A stretch of DNA of 64,000 bases from an uncultured Collinsella sp. (GTDB lineage Bacteria > Actinomycetota > Coriobacteriia > Coriobacteriales > Coriobacteriaceae): the NCBI GenBank assembly GCA_959019775.1, contig CAUEPS010000001.1, forward strand, positions 186,001 to 250,000, given 5' to 3'. Positions within the stretch are counted from its first letter, which is position 1. Each line of letters opens with the position of its first letter. The position numbers and the translations under genes were made by a program. Shown one piece after another: positions 24,850 through 34,255 of this stretch. Below the pieces are notes generated by a model that was not told the origin of the DNA, searched no databases, and saw only the letters and a program-made list of their open reading frames with translations.

Positions 24850-26466
24850 ATGACCGCAAAAAAGAAGTTCAATTTCAAAGCGCCGTTGGAGGTGTTCGCG
24901 AAGTCGATCGTTCAGCCGATGATGTATCTCTCGGTTGCCGGCATCCTGCTCATCGTGGGCATCATTCTGACCAACAAGACCATCTGCGCTTTGGTCCCCG
25001 TACTGGGCTCCGGTCCGTTCCAGCTTGTGGGCGCCGTTGTCTATCAGTCGCTGATGTTTATCATCAACAACCTCTCGATTCTGTTCTGCGTGGGCATCGC
25101 CGGCGCCATGGCAAAGAAGAACAAGGGCCATGCTTCGCTGATTGCCCTGATGTCGTTCTTCCTGTTCCTGCAGGCTAACAACATCGTGCTCAACGCCACC
25201 GGCTCTCTTGCCGATGCGAGCGGCATGCTCGGTCTTACCGGAACCGGCCAGGCCACCGTTATGGGCATTCAGGTGCTCGATACCGGCGTGTTCGGCGGCA
25301 TCATCCTGGGCTGCATCACTGGCGCCGTGTTCAACAAGTACTCGAACAAGCAGTTCCCCATCGCCCTTTCGATGTTCTCGGGCGTTCGCTTTCCGTTCCT
25401 GATCATGATCATCATTTCCTGGATCATGGGCGCTGGCTTCTGCATCGTTTGGCCTCCGGTTCAGGGCGCCATCTCCTCCGTTGCCGGCATCATTAAGGAG
25501 TCGGGCAACATCGGTCTGTTTATCTACGGCATGCTCAACAAGCTGCTCGTTCCCACCGGTCTGCACCACCTCATCTACACCCCGTTCCAGTTCTCCGATG
25601 TGGGTGGCACCCTGACGCTGGGTGATCAGGTTATCGCCGGCGCCTATCCCATCCGTGTCGCCGAGATGGCAATGACGGGCCAGCCCTTCTCCGATAGCAC
25701 CTACTTCAACAGCTACACCTTCAACAACCTGTGGCCCTACATCGGCATCGGTCTCGCCTTTATCTTCACCGCTTACAAGGGGAACAAGGATAAGACCAAG
25801 GCCGTTATCATCCCGCTGATCATCACCGCCGTGCTCTCCTGTGTCACCGAGCCCATGGACTTCCTCTTTGTCTTTGCCGCTCCCGTGCTCTTTGTCGTTC
25901 ACTCGGTTCTTTCCGGCATCTTCCTGGTCCTGCTCAAGGTCCTCTCCGTGCCCGCTTCGACTGCAGGCGGCATCATCAACATCGTGGTTTCCAACCTGGT
26001 CCTCGGTGTCGACAAGACCAACTGGCCGGTTATGCTCGTGCTTGGAGTCGTCAACGCCGCTCTGTACTTCTTCCTCTTCACCTTCCTTATCAAGAAGCTC
26101 AACCTCCACACGCCTGGTCGCGAGGAGGAGTCCGAGCTCGCCGAGTCCGTTGCCGAGGGCGAGGCCGCCGCGTCTGTCGCGGTGAAGCAGGGCGCTGTTG
26201 CCGCAGCTCCCGCAGAGGGCGTCGATGCGGGCATTGCCGACCTGGTCGCAGGTCTTGGCGGCAAGGACAACATCGAGGAGCTCGAGAACTGCTTTACGCG
26301 TCTCCGCGTGAACGTTAAGAACCCGGACCTCATCAATGAGGACCTCATCAACCACGTGCCCAACAGCGGCATCAACCGCAACGGCAACAATATCCAGATC
26401 ATCTTCGGCATGAAGGTCGCCGAGATGCGCGACAAGGTCGAAAACGCAATTGAGAAGGAGCAGTAA
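24850..26466 (+). CDS. PTS EIICB transporter, glucose/maltose family
   Basis: 538 residues. Imports and phosphorylates a sugar. The EIIC membrane domain occupies about residues 15-430 with ten or so hydrophobic segments and the family signature around GLHHLIYTPFQ and ITEPMDFLFVF-like VTEPMDFLF. A linker rich in Glu and Ala leads to the C-terminal EIIB domain with the phosphorylated C481 in ELENCFTRLRVNV. The next gene, a GH4 6-phospho-alpha-glucosidase four bases downstream, points to maltose or a related alpha-glucoside as substrate. Ribosome site AAGGAAGGGG. Confidence 0.93.
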   Translation: MTAKKKFNFKAPLEVFAKSIVQPMMYLSVAGILLIVGIILTNKTICALVPVLGSGPFQLVGAVVYQSLMFIINNLSILFCVGIAGAMAKKNKGHASLIALMSFFLFLQANNIVLNATGSLADASGMLGLTGTGQATVMGIQVLDTGVFGGIILGCITGAVFNKYSNKQFPIALSMFSGVRFPFLIMIIISWIMGAGFCIVWPPVQGAISSVAGIIKESGNIGLFIYGMLNKLLVPTGLHHLIYTPFQFSDVGGTLTLGDQVIAGAYPIRVAEMAMTGQPFSDSTYFNSYTFNNLWPYIGIGLAFIFTAYKGNKDKTKAVIIPLIITAVLSCVTEPMDFLFVFAAPVLFVVHSVLSGIFLVLLKVLSVPASTAGGIINIVVSNLVLGVDKTNWPVMLVLGVVNAALYFFLFTFLIKKLNLHTPGREEESELAESVAEGEAAASVAVKQGAVAAAPAEGVDAGIADLVAGLGGKDNIEELENCFTRLRVNVKNPDLINEDLINHVPNSGINRNGNNIQIIFGMKVAEMRDKVENAIEKEQ

Positions 26467-26469
26467 ACA

Positions 26470-27852
26470 ATGATCATTACTCTGTGTGGTGGCGGATCCA
26501 CCTTTACCCCCGGCATCGTCAAGTCCATCGCCCTGCGCAAGGACGAGCTCGATGTTGACGAGATTCGTCTGTACGACATCAACGAGGAGCGCCAGCGCAA
26601 GATCGGCGTGCTCGTGGACTGGATTTTGCACGAGGACCTCGGCCTGGACATCAAGCTCACGGTGACCACCGACAAAAAGACGGCTTTTACCGACGCGAGC
26701 TTCGTGTTTGCCCAGATGCGCGTGGGCGGCTACGCCATGCGCGAGCAGGACGAGAAGATTCCGCTGCGTCACGGCTGCGTGGGTCAGGAGACTTGCGGTT
26801 GCGGCGGTCTTGCCTACGGCATGCGCACCATCTTCCCCATGGTCGAGCTGATCGATGACGTTGAGAAGTACGCCAAGAAGGACTACTGGATTCTCAACTA
26901 TTCCAACCCTGCCGCCATCGTCTCCGAGGGCTGCCGTGTGCTGCGTCCCAACGCTCGTATCATCAACATCTGCGACATGCCGATCGCGATCATCGACGTG
27001 GTCTGCGCCGCGCTCGATATCGACAAGAAGGATGTCGAGTACGATTACTTTGGTCTCAACCACTTTGGTTGGTTCACCTCGATCCGCCACAAGGGCGAGG
27101 AGGTGCTCCCGCAGCTGCGCGAGTACATCAAGGAGCACCAGATCCTGCTGCCCGACTCCTACCTCAAGGGCATGGGCTCGCTCATGGCAAAGAAGCCCGA
27201 GGAGGCCACTGACGAGCACCCCGAGCAGAATCGCCACACCAAGGGCAGCTGGTACTACGTCTGGAAGGGCGAGTACGAGATCATGGAGTGCTTCCCGGAG
27301 TACCTGCCCAACACGTATCTGAACTACTACCTGCAGCAGAAGGAGTTCGTCGAGCATTCCAACCCCGAGCGCACCCGTGCTAACGAGGTCGAGGAGACGC
27401 GCGAGAAGAACCTCTTCGACGGCATCGACCATTACGAGAAGACGGGCGAGATCGACGAGAGCACGTTCTATGCGGGCAGCCACGGTGACTGGATTGCCGA
27501 CCTGGCCATCGCTCTGAAGAACGACACCAAGCAGCGCTTCCTGGTCATTTGCGAGAACAAGGGCGCTATCCCCAACATGCCCTACGACGCTATGGTCGAG
27601 CTGCCTGCCTACATTGGCAAGAACGGCCCCGAGGTCATCAGCCGTGACAACATTCCTCTGTTCCAGCAGGGCCTCATGATGCAGCAGCTGAACTCCGAGA
27701 AGCTCGTGGTCGAGGCTACGATTGAGGGTTCGTACGAGAAGGCGCTCAAGGCCTTTACGCTGAACAAGACCGTGCCGTCGATGAAGGTCGCCAAGGAGGT
27801 TCTCGACGACATGATCGAGGCCAACAAGGGTTACTGGCCCGAGCTTAAGTAA
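26470..27852 (+). CDS. GH4 6-phospho-alpha-glucosidase (NAD- and Mn-dependent)
   Basis: 460 residues. Family GH4 enzymes hydrolyse 6-phosphoglycosides by an oxidation-elimination route using NAD and a divalent metal. The N-terminal nucleotide loop is CGGGSTFTPG. The metal/specificity motif reads C168-D-M-P, as in GlvA-type alpha-glucosidases rather than the CN-P form of beta-glucosidases, and H198 in GLNHFGW is the second metal ligand. Cleaves the phosphodisaccharide delivered by the PTS into glucose and glucose 6-phosphate. Last gene of the operon. Confidence 0.93.
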   Translation: MIITLCGGGSTFTPGIVKSIALRKDELDVDEIRLYDINEERQRKIGVLVDWILHEDLGLDIKLTVTTDKKTAFTDASFVFAQMRVGGYAMREQDEKIPLRHGCVGQETCGCGGLAYGMRTIFPMVELIDDVEKYAKKDYWILNYSNPAAIVSEGCRVLRPNARIINICDMPIAIIDVVCAALDIDKKDVEYDYFGLNHFGWFTSIRHKGEEVLPQLREYIKEHQILLPDSYLKGMGSLMAKKPEEATDEHPEQNRHTKGSWYYVWKGEYEIMECFPEYLPNTYLNYYLQQKEFVEHSNPERTRANEVEETREKNLFDGIDHYEKTGEIDESTFYAGSHGDWIADLAIALKNDTKQRFLVICENKGAIPNMPYDAMVELPAYIGKNGPEVISRDNIPLFQQGLMMQQLNSEKLVVEATIEGSYEKALKAFTLNKTVPSMKVAKEVLDDMIEANKGYWPELK

Positions 27853-27884
27853 AAGCAACAGGGTCGCTGACCGCATACTATGAG

Positions 27885-27922
27885 CAGTGCCCCGTCCACG
27901 TGATTGCGTGGGCGGGGCACTG
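27885..27922 (+). terminator. Terminator hairpin after the PTS operon
   Basis: CAGTGCCCCGTCCACG pairs with CGTGGGCGGGGCACTG (one G-U pair); the following T tract (TCATTT) is weak. The 256 bases between the GH4 gene and the next start also hold a small hairpin GACCTAA/TTAGGTC near 28025 and nothing else I can name. Confidence 0.75.
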
Positions 27923-28108
27923 TCATTTGGTAACGCGTTTTATCAAATATGGCATTTATCTGCGGTAATGTTCTATTTCACCGCCGAGGGTGACATTTCA
28001 TACCGCCTGCCGAACTGCGTGGAGACCTAACAACTTTTTAGGTCAGTGTTGTGCGTGTAGCAACTTCGCCCGGCCTCGCCTCCGGGCTGCCGCATGAGAG
28101 GGGATCTT

Positions 28109-29941
28109 ATGGCACGACTGCACGTAATGGAACGCAGCCACGCTCAGGCCGTCATGGACGACCTGCACGATGCGCTTGGACGCCGTCTGGCGGTGAGCTC
28201 GCTCGCCCCGTGTCCCGTTGAGTTTACGGCAGCTCTCGTCAACCTGTGCTCCACCCAGAGCTGCGGCAAGTGCACGCCCTGCCGCGTGGGCCTGAGCGCG
28301 CTGAGCGACCTGCTCGCCGATGTGCTCGAAGGGCGCGCCGATGAGTCCACGCTCAACCTGATTGAGCGCACGGCCCGCACCATCTACCTTTCGAGCGACT
28401 GCGCCATCGGCTACGAGGCCGGCGCCATGGCGCTCACGGCCATTCGCGGCTTCCGCGACGACTTTGAGCATCACATCCGCGAGCACTCCTGCGGCTTTGA
28501 CCGCGAGGCCCGCGTCCCGTGCGTCTCGGGCTGCCCGGCGCACGTCGACATTCCCGGGTACATTTCGCTTGTCGAGGCGGGCCGCTATGCCGATGCCGTC
28601 AAGGTCATCCGCAAGAACAATCCGCTGCCGCTCGTCTGCGGCTTGGTGTGCGAGCATCCCTGCGAGATGCACTGCCGCCGTGGCATGGTCGATGACCCCA
28701 TGAATATCCTCGCCCTCAAGCGTTTTGCCGTTGAGCACAGCGACCTCAACGATTACAGGCCTAGCGTGGCCGACAACACCGGCAAGCGCATCGCCGTGAT
28801 TGGCGGCGGCCCGGCCGGCCTTTCCTGCGCCTACTACCTGGCCGTGATGGGCCATAAGGTGACCATCTTTGAGCAGCGCCACCACCTGGGCGGCATGCTT
28901 CGCTATGGCATTCCCAGCTACCGTCTGCCACGCGAGCGCCTGCAGGCCGAGATCGACTGGATCTTGAGCGCCGGCATCGACGTGGAACTCGACCACTCCG
29001 TCAACGGCGAGGGGCTTGCCCGCCTGCGCGACGAGTTCGATGCCGTCTACCTGGCCATCGGTGCCCACAGCGATAAGAAGCTCGGCCTTCCGGGCGAAGA
29101 GGCGCCCGGCGTGGAATCGGCCGTCAAGATGCTGCGCGCCATCGGCGACGACGCGCTGCCCGACCTGAGCGGCCAGCGCGTGTGCGTCATCGGCGGCGGC
29201 AACGTGGCCATGGACGTGGCGCGCTCTGCCGTGCGCTGCGGTGCCGAAAAGGTGAGCATCGTCTACCGCCGTCGCATCTGCGACATGACGGCCCAGGATG
29301 CCGAGATTGCCGGCGCCCAGGCCGAGGGCTGCGAGGTTCTGGAGCTCACGGCCCCGCTCGCTATCGAGACGGGCGAGGAGGGTCGCGTGAGTGGCCTGCG
29401 CGTGCAGCCGCAGATTATCGGCGAGCCCCGTCGTGGGCGTCCGGCTCCGCGTGCCGCCGCCACGCCCGAGCGCGTCATTCCCTGCGAGCGCGTGTTTGTG
29501 GCCATCGGCCAGGACATCGACTCCAAGCCGTTTGAGGACATGGGCATCGCCTGCAAGTGGGGCTGCGTGGTCACCGATTCGGATGGCGCCGTGCCTAACT
29601 TCGATGGTCTCTTTAGCGGCGGCGACTGCCAGACCGGTCCCGCCACCGTCATCCGGGCCATCAACGCCGGCCGCGTTGCTGCGGCAAATATCGACCGCTA
29701 CCTGGGCTTTGACCACAAGATTAAGCTCGACGTCGAGCTGCCGACCGTGCAGTTTAAGGGTAAGCACGAGTGCGGCCGCTGCGAGCTGGGCGAGCGCGAG
29801 GCCGGCGAGCGCATCCACGATTGGAATCTGGTCGAGCAGGGCCTTACCGAGGAGGAGGCACGCCAGGAGGCAAGCCGCTGCCTGCGTTGCGACCACTTTG
29901 GCTTTGGCGCGTTCCGCGGAGGGAGGAACCTGGAATGGTAG
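28109..29941 (+). CDS. NuoF-tail / GltD-like NAD(P)-FAD oxidoreductase, hydrogenase partner
   Basis: 610 residues. Residues about 30-125 match the C-terminal 4Fe-4S domain of NuoF/HydB (STQSCGKCTPCRVGL; ligands C52, C55, C58, C98). From about 130 the chain is GltD/NfnL-like: cysteine cluster CVSGCPAHVDIPGY and CGLVCEHPCEMHC, FAD motif IAVIGGGPAGLSC, NAD(P) motif VCVIGGGNVAMDV, GGDCQTGPATV. A further cysteine set at the C-terminus (HECGRCELG, CLRCDHFGFG) may bind another cluster. The NADH/FMN part of NuoF is absent. It overlaps hydA by seven bases, so it most likely connects NAD(P)H to the hydrogenase. Start ATG 28109 follows GAGAGGGG. Confidence 0.9.
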   Translation: MARLHVMERSHAQAVMDDLHDALGRRLAVSSLAPCPVEFTAALVNLCSTQSCGKCTPCRVGLSALSDLLADVLEGRADESTLNLIERTARTIYLSSDCAIGYEAGAMALTAIRGFRDDFEHHIREHSCGFDREARVPCVSGCPAHVDIPGYISLVEAGRYADAVKVIRKNNPLPLVCGLVCEHPCEMHCRRGMVDDPMNILALKRFAVEHSDLNDYRPSVADNTGKRIAVIGGGPAGLSCAYYLAVMGHKVTIFEQRHHLGGMLRYGIPSYRLPRERLQAEIDWILSAGIDVELDHSVNGEGLARLRDEFDAVYLAIGAHSDKKLGLPGEEAPGVESAVKMLRAIGDDALPDLSGQRVCVIGGGNVAMDVARSAVRCGAEKVSIVYRRRICDMTAQDAEIAGAQAEGCEVLELTAPLAIETGEEGRVSGLRVQPQIIGEPRRGRPAPRAAATPERVIPCERVFVAIGQDIDSKPFEDMGIACKWGCVVTDSDGAVPNFDGLFSGGDCQTGPATVIRAINAGRVAAANIDRYLGFDHKIKLDVELPTVQFKGKHECGRCELGEREAGERIHDWNLVEQGLTEEEARQEASRCLRCDHFGFGAFRGGRNLEW

Positions 29942-31746
29942 AGCTCAACAACCCCACTGTCAGCGACAACACCGAAAGCGGAGCACTCAACATGGTCAAG
30001 CTCACTATCGATAATTGCGAGGTCGTGGTACCTGAGCACATCACGATCCTGGATGCGGCCAAGTCCGTCGGCATCCAGATTCCCACCCTGTGCTACCTGC
30101 GCGATCTAAACGAGATCGGCGGTTGCCGCGTGTGCGTGGTCGAGGTTGAGGGCTGCGATCAGCTGGTTGCCGCCTGCAACAACTACGTGCTCGACGGCAT
30201 GGTGGTCCACACCAACAGCCCCAAGGCCCGCGAGGCGCGTCGCACCAACGTGCAGCTGCTGCTGTCCCAACACGACTCGCGCTGCACGAGCTGCGTGCGC
30301 AGTGGTAACTGCAACCTGCAGACCATCGCCAACGACCTGGGCATCTTCTATCTGCCGTACGAGCAGCACCTGGCGCGCGAGGGCTGGGACTTCGATTTCC
30401 CCATCATCCGCGATAACGACAAGTGCATCAAATGCATGCGCTGCATCAAGGTGTGCGAGAGCGTGCAGGGCTTAGGGATTTGGGATCTGACCAACCGCGC
30501 CACGCATACCGCCGTGGGTACCCGCGGGCGTGCGCCGATTGGCAAGACCGATTGCGTCGCGTGCGGTCAGTGCATCACGCATTGCCCGACGGGCGCCCTG
30601 CGCGAGCGTGACGATACCGAGACCGTGTTCGACGCCATCGCCGATCCCGACAAGATCGTGCTGGTGCAGATTGCGCCGGCCGTGCGTAGCGCCTGGGGCG
30701 AGGAGCTTGGCATTCCGCGCGATGAGGCCACCGTCGAGCGCCTGGCCTGTGCGCTGCGCCGCGTGGGCTTTGAGTACGTGTTCGACACCGACTTCTCGGC
30801 CGATCTCACCATTATGGAGGAGGGCTCCGAGCTGCTCGAGCGCCTGGGTAAGGCTGCCAAGGGCGAGGGCGACAGCCGCGGCTGGCCCATGTTCACGAGC
30901 TGCTGCCCGGGCTGGGTACGCTTTGTGAAGGCGCGCTACCCCGAGTTTGTCGACAGCCTGTCCACGTCAAAGTCGCCGCAGCAGATGTTCGGCGCCATCG
31001 CCAAGACCTACTATGCCAAAGTGCTGGGCGTGGAGCCCGAGCGCCTGTTCGTGGTGTCCGTGATGCCGTGCACGGCCAAGAAGGCCGAGTGCGCGCTGCC
31101 GAGCATGGTGGGCGAGGGCGGTGCGCCCGACGTTGACGTTGCGCTGACGGTGCGCGAGATGGTACGCATGATCCGCGCGAGCCACGTGAGCGTGGACACG
31201 CTGGTCGAGGAGCCGCTCGACACGCCGCTGGGCTTTGGCACGGGCGCGGGCGTGATCTTTGGCGCCACGGGCGGCGTGATGGAGGCCGCCGTGCGCTCGG
31301 CCTATTACCTGGTGACGGGCAAGAACCCGGATGCCGATTTCTTTACCGACGTGCGCGGACTCGACGGCTGGAAGGAAGCTGTCGCCGATATCGATGGCAC
31401 TCAGGTGCGTGTTGCCGTGGCGCACGGGCTGGGCAACGCCGCCCGGCTGCTCGACGCGATTCGCGACGGCAGCGTGAGCTATGACTTTGTCGAGGTCATG
31501 GCGTGCCCCGGCGGTTGCGTCGGTGGTGGCGGTCAGCCCATCCACGACGGTTGCGAGCTGGCGGCCGAGCGCGGCAAGGTGCTCTGGGGCCTGGATGCCG
31601 CTGCGGACATTCGCTTCTCGCACGAGAATCCCGATGTCCAGGCGTGCTATCGCGAGTTCTTGGGCGCGCCGCTCTCGCCGCTGGCCGAGGAGCTACTGCA
31701 TACCGACCATCATGCATGGACGATGCCCAACGAGGAGGCGTGCTAG
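29935..31746 (+). CDS. hydA: [FeFe] hydrogenase catalytic subunit
   Basis: 603 residues. Makes or consumes H2 on an H-cluster. N-terminal 2Fe-2S ferredoxin domain (GGCRVCVVEVEG), His-type 4Fe-4S (HDSRCTSCVRSGNC), two 4Fe-4S motifs (CIKCMRCIKVCES, CVACGQCITHCPTG), then the H-domain with L1 TSCCPGW (C323 proton transfer, C324 ligand), L2 MPCTAKKAE (C379) and L3 MACPGGCVGGGGQP (C524, C528). Every H-cluster residue is intact. ATG 29935 has GGGAGG eight bases upstream; an internal Met at 29992 is less likely. Maturases HydEFG are not in the window. The GltD-type partner resembles the group A2 arrangement, as I recall it. Confidence 0.96.
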   Translation: MVELNNPTVSDNTESGALNMVKLTIDNCEVVVPEHITILDAAKSVGIQIPTLCYLRDLNEIGGCRVCVVEVEGCDQLVAACNNYVLDGMVVHTNSPKAREARRTNVQLLLSQHDSRCTSCVRSGNCNLQTIANDLGIFYLPYEQHLAREGWDFDFPIIRDNDKCIKCMRCIKVCESVQGLGIWDLTNRATHTAVGTRGRAPIGKTDCVACGQCITHCPTGALRERDDTETVFDAIADPDKIVLVQIAPAVRSAWGEELGIPRDEATVERLACALRRVGFEYVFDTDFSADLTIMEEGSELLERLGKAAKGEGDSRGWPMFTSCCPGWVRFVKARYPEFVDSLSTSKSPQQMFGAIAKTYYAKVLGVEPERLFVVSVMPCTAKKAECALPSMVGEGGAPDVDVALTVREMVRMIRASHVSVDTLVEEPLDTPLGFGTGAGVIFGATGGVMEAAVRSAYYLVTGKNPDADFFTDVRGLDGWKEAVADIDGTQVRVAVAHGLGNAARLLDAIRDGSVSYDFVEVMACPGGCVGGGGQPIHDGCELAAERGKVLWGLDAAADIRFSHENPDVQACYREFLGAPLSPLAEELLHTDHHAWTMPNEEAC

Positions 31747-31748
31747 CG

Positions 31749-32803
31749 ATGCGCGCGTTTGATGTTGAGATGACGCGCCGAGGATTTGCCTCGGCGCTTG
31801 CCGCGGGCGCGTTGTCGCTCGCACTGGCTGGCTGTGGCGGCGGAGCTGCCGGTGCCGGGTCCGCCGCGGGCTCGGCTGCCACGGACGGCGCCGGTGCTGC
31901 TGCGGAGCCGGTCGAGGTGCACGTCGCTTCGCTCAAGGGGCCGACCTCGATTGGTCTGGTGCAGCTTATGGACCGGGCGGCCGATGGCGAGACGGACAAT
32001 GAGTTCGACTTTGCGATGAATACTGCCGCCGATGAGATTGTGCCCAAGGTCATTCAGGGCGATATCGACATTGCCCTGGTGCCCGCCAACGTGGCGAGCG
32101 TGCTCTACAACAAGACCGAGGGCGCGGTGCAGGTCATCGACATCAACACGCTGGGTGTGCTGAACGTTGTGACGGGCGACACGAAAGTGGCTTCGTTTGG
32201 CGATCTGGCGGGTCGCACCGTCTACATGACGGGCAAGGGCACCACGCCGGAGTACGTCATGAACTACCTGCTGGAGCGCGCGGGCCTGACCGGCCAGGTG
32301 GCGCTCGAGTTTAAGAGCGAGCCCACCGAGGTGCTGTCGGCCCTGCTTGCCGATCCGTCTGCCGTGGGCGTGCTGCCGGAGCCGTTCAAGACCGCTGCCA
32401 TCGCCAAGAGCGAAGGCAAGCTGTCGGCTCCGGTAAGCCTGACCGATGTGTGGGACGAGCTGGCAGGTGACACGGGTTCGCGCCTGCTGACGGGCGTGAC
32501 CGTGGTGCGCCGCGCGTTTGCCGAGGAACATCCCGAGGCCGTGGCGGAGTTCTTGAGCTGCCATGCGGCGAGCGTTAAGGCTGTCAATGCAGCGCCGGCA
32601 GACTGGGCGCAGGCCTTGTCGATGCCGGCATCGTGGACAACGCCACGATTGCCGAGAAGGCGATTCCCGGCTGCATGCTTGTCTGCCAGACAGGCAAGGA
32701 TATGAAGGCGGCGCTTGGCGGGTATCTGCGGGTGCTGTCCGACGCGGACGCGAGTGCCGTGGGCGGTAAACTTCCGGCTGACGATTTCTACTACATGGAG
32801 TAG
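31749..32803 (+). pseudogene. ABC substrate-binding lipoprotein, frameshifted near the 3' end
   Basis: The start is tightly coupled to hydA (2-base gap, GAGGAGG ribosome site). The N-terminus has a twin-arginine-like MTRRGFASALAAG and a lipobox LALAGC, so the product would be a membrane-anchored lipoprotein. The body resembles NMT1/SsuA-type periplasmic binding proteins (GDIDIALVPANVASVLYNK). Near 32617-32620 one base seems lost (GCCTTG-TCGATGCC): the reading frame then ends at 32705 with a nonsense basic tail, whereas the other frame continues sensibly (DAGIVDNATIAEKAIPG ... DDFYYME) to a stop at 32801-32803, just before the next gene. As read, the product would be 318 residues with the last 60 or so replaced. 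Confidence 0.85.
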
Positions 32804-32806
32804 CCC

Positions 32807-34183
32807 GTGCGTGCGTTTGCTCGACAAATGACAGAGCGTATGAAGGCGGTGGCGGCAGCAGGTGCCGTCGCCGCCTTTTGGCTTGCCGCGTGGATGCTGG
32901 TGGCGGCGCTGGTGGCGCAACCGCTGATCTTGCCGGGGCCGGGCGCTGTTGCCTTGACGCTGCTGCGCCTGGTGTGCGATGGCGGTACCTGGGCGATTTT
33001 GGCGGGCTCGGGCGCGCGAATATTGGGCGGACTGGCGCTTGCCGCGGTGTGTGGTGGCGTGCTTGCCGGCATTTCGTCACGTTCGCGGGCGTTTGCGCAC
33101 CTGGTGGCTCCGGCGCTGTCGTTTGTAAAGGCGACGCCGGTCGCCTGCGTTGTGGTCCTGTTGCTTATCTGGCTGGGGTCGGCACGCGTGAGCATCGCGG
33201 CGGTCTTTTTGATGGCGCTGCCGGGCGTGTATTTTTCGCTGGCCGAGGGGCTGACTCAGGTGAATAAACCGCTGGAGCAGATGTTCCGTCTGCATGGCGT
33301 GCGCGCTTGGCGCCTGTTTTGCGCCCACACCTGGCGCGAGGTGCTGCCGTTTGTGCTTTCGTGCGCCCGCGCCGTGATCGGCATGAGCTGGAAGGCCGGC
33401 GTGGCAGCCGAGCTGATCGGCATGGCGGTGGGCACCGTGGGTGAGCGCATCTATCAGGCAAAGCTTTTGATTGAGACGGCTGATCTGCTGGCGTGGACCG
33501 TGCTGGTCGTTGCCGCCTCGTGGGCGTGTGAGCGCGTGCTGGTGTGGCTTCTGCGGGTTTCGGGGCCCGTGGTGTGGCGCGCGGCCGTGCGGGCGCATGG
33601 GCATGGACTGCGCGGGCGTGCGGGGGCTGCGAGCGATGGCGCTGCGGCGGAGCTTGCGCTTGCCGTGGGCGATCGCGCGCCGTGGGCTCCGGCACTGGAC
33701 GGTTTGGCGCTCAACGTGCCCGCGGGCGGGCGTATCTGTGTGATGGGTGCTTCGGGTGCGGGCAAGTCGACGCTGCTTGCGCTAGCGGCGGGGGAGTCCG
33801 CGCCGTGCTCGATGGTGTTTCAGGATGCACGCTTGGTCGAATCCGCCTCGGCGCTGGATAACGTGTTGGTGTGCGCCGATGCGCGCGTGGATGCTTCGAG
33901 CGCCGCGGCATTGCTGCGCCTGCTGGTGCCAGGGATCGACGTGCATGCTCGCGTGGCCGAGCTTTCGGGCGGGCAGCGCCGTCGCGTCGAGATCGCTCGA
34001 GTCCTGCTGTGCCCGGGCGGCGCCGTTATTCTGGACGAGCCCTTTACCGGTCTAGATACCGCCGCACGCGACGCATGCGCCGAGGTCGTGCTCGACCTGC
34101 TCGACGGCCGCATGCTCCTGCTCGCCACGCACGATGTCGCCGACGCTCAGGCCCTCGATATCTCGGACATCATCACGCTCTAA
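32807..34183 (+). CDS. ABC transporter with permease and ATPase fused in one chain
   Basis: 458 residues from GTG 32807, three bases after the binding-protein stop. Residues about 15-245 are a SsuC/TauC-type permease with five or six membrane segments and the coupling-loop region QMFRLHGVRAWRLF; residues about 255-458 are a compact ATPase with Walker A GASGAGKST, Q loop MVFQDARLV, signature LSGGQRRRVEIARVLL, Walker B AVILDEP and H-loop THD. Normally these are two proteins; two copies of this chain would make a full importer. The substrate is unknown; the family handles sulfonates, nitrate, thiamine precursors and the like. Its place in a hydrogenase operon is odd. Confidence 0.9.
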   Translation: MRAFARQMTERMKAVAAAGAVAAFWLAAWMLVAALVAQPLILPGPGAVALTLLRLVCDGGTWAILAGSGARILGGLALAAVCGGVLAGISSRSRAFAHLVAPALSFVKATPVACVVVLLLIWLGSARVSIAAVFLMALPGVYFSLAEGLTQVNKPLEQMFRLHGVRAWRLFCAHTWREVLPFVLSCARAVIGMSWKAGVAAELIGMAVGTVGERIYQAKLLIETADLLAWTVLVVAASWACERVLVWLLRVSGPVVWRAAVRAHGHGLRGRAGAASDGAAAELALAVGDRAPWAPALDGLALNVPAGGRICVMGASGAGKSTLLALAAGESAPCSMVFQDARLVESASALDNVLVCADARVDASSAAALLRLLVPGIDVHARVAELSGGQRRRVEIARVLLCPGGAVILDEPFTGLDTAARDACAEVVLDLLDGRMLLLATHDVADAQALDISDIITL

Positions 34184-34203
34184 ATACTAACTCAGCTACA
34201 AAA

Positions 34204-34234
34204 TGATTCGTTTTCCTCCGTTCCCATGGGGTCG
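34204..34234. repeat. Repeat family D, diverged half copy
   Basis: Matches the right arm of the palindrome at 46874-46957 with several changes (TTTTCCTCCG then TTCCCATGGG). It follows the ABC gene by about 20 bases. Confidence 0.6.
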
Positions 34235-34255
34235 GGTGTGGTATTCTATCTGCGG

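Noticed and set aside
24790..27876. Long minus-strand open frame (1028 codons) opposite the PTS operon
   Set aside because: It is the antisense shadow of two well-identified genes with strong G/C third-position bias; the translation is a low-complexity Val/Leu/Asp/His/Gly mix without family motifs.
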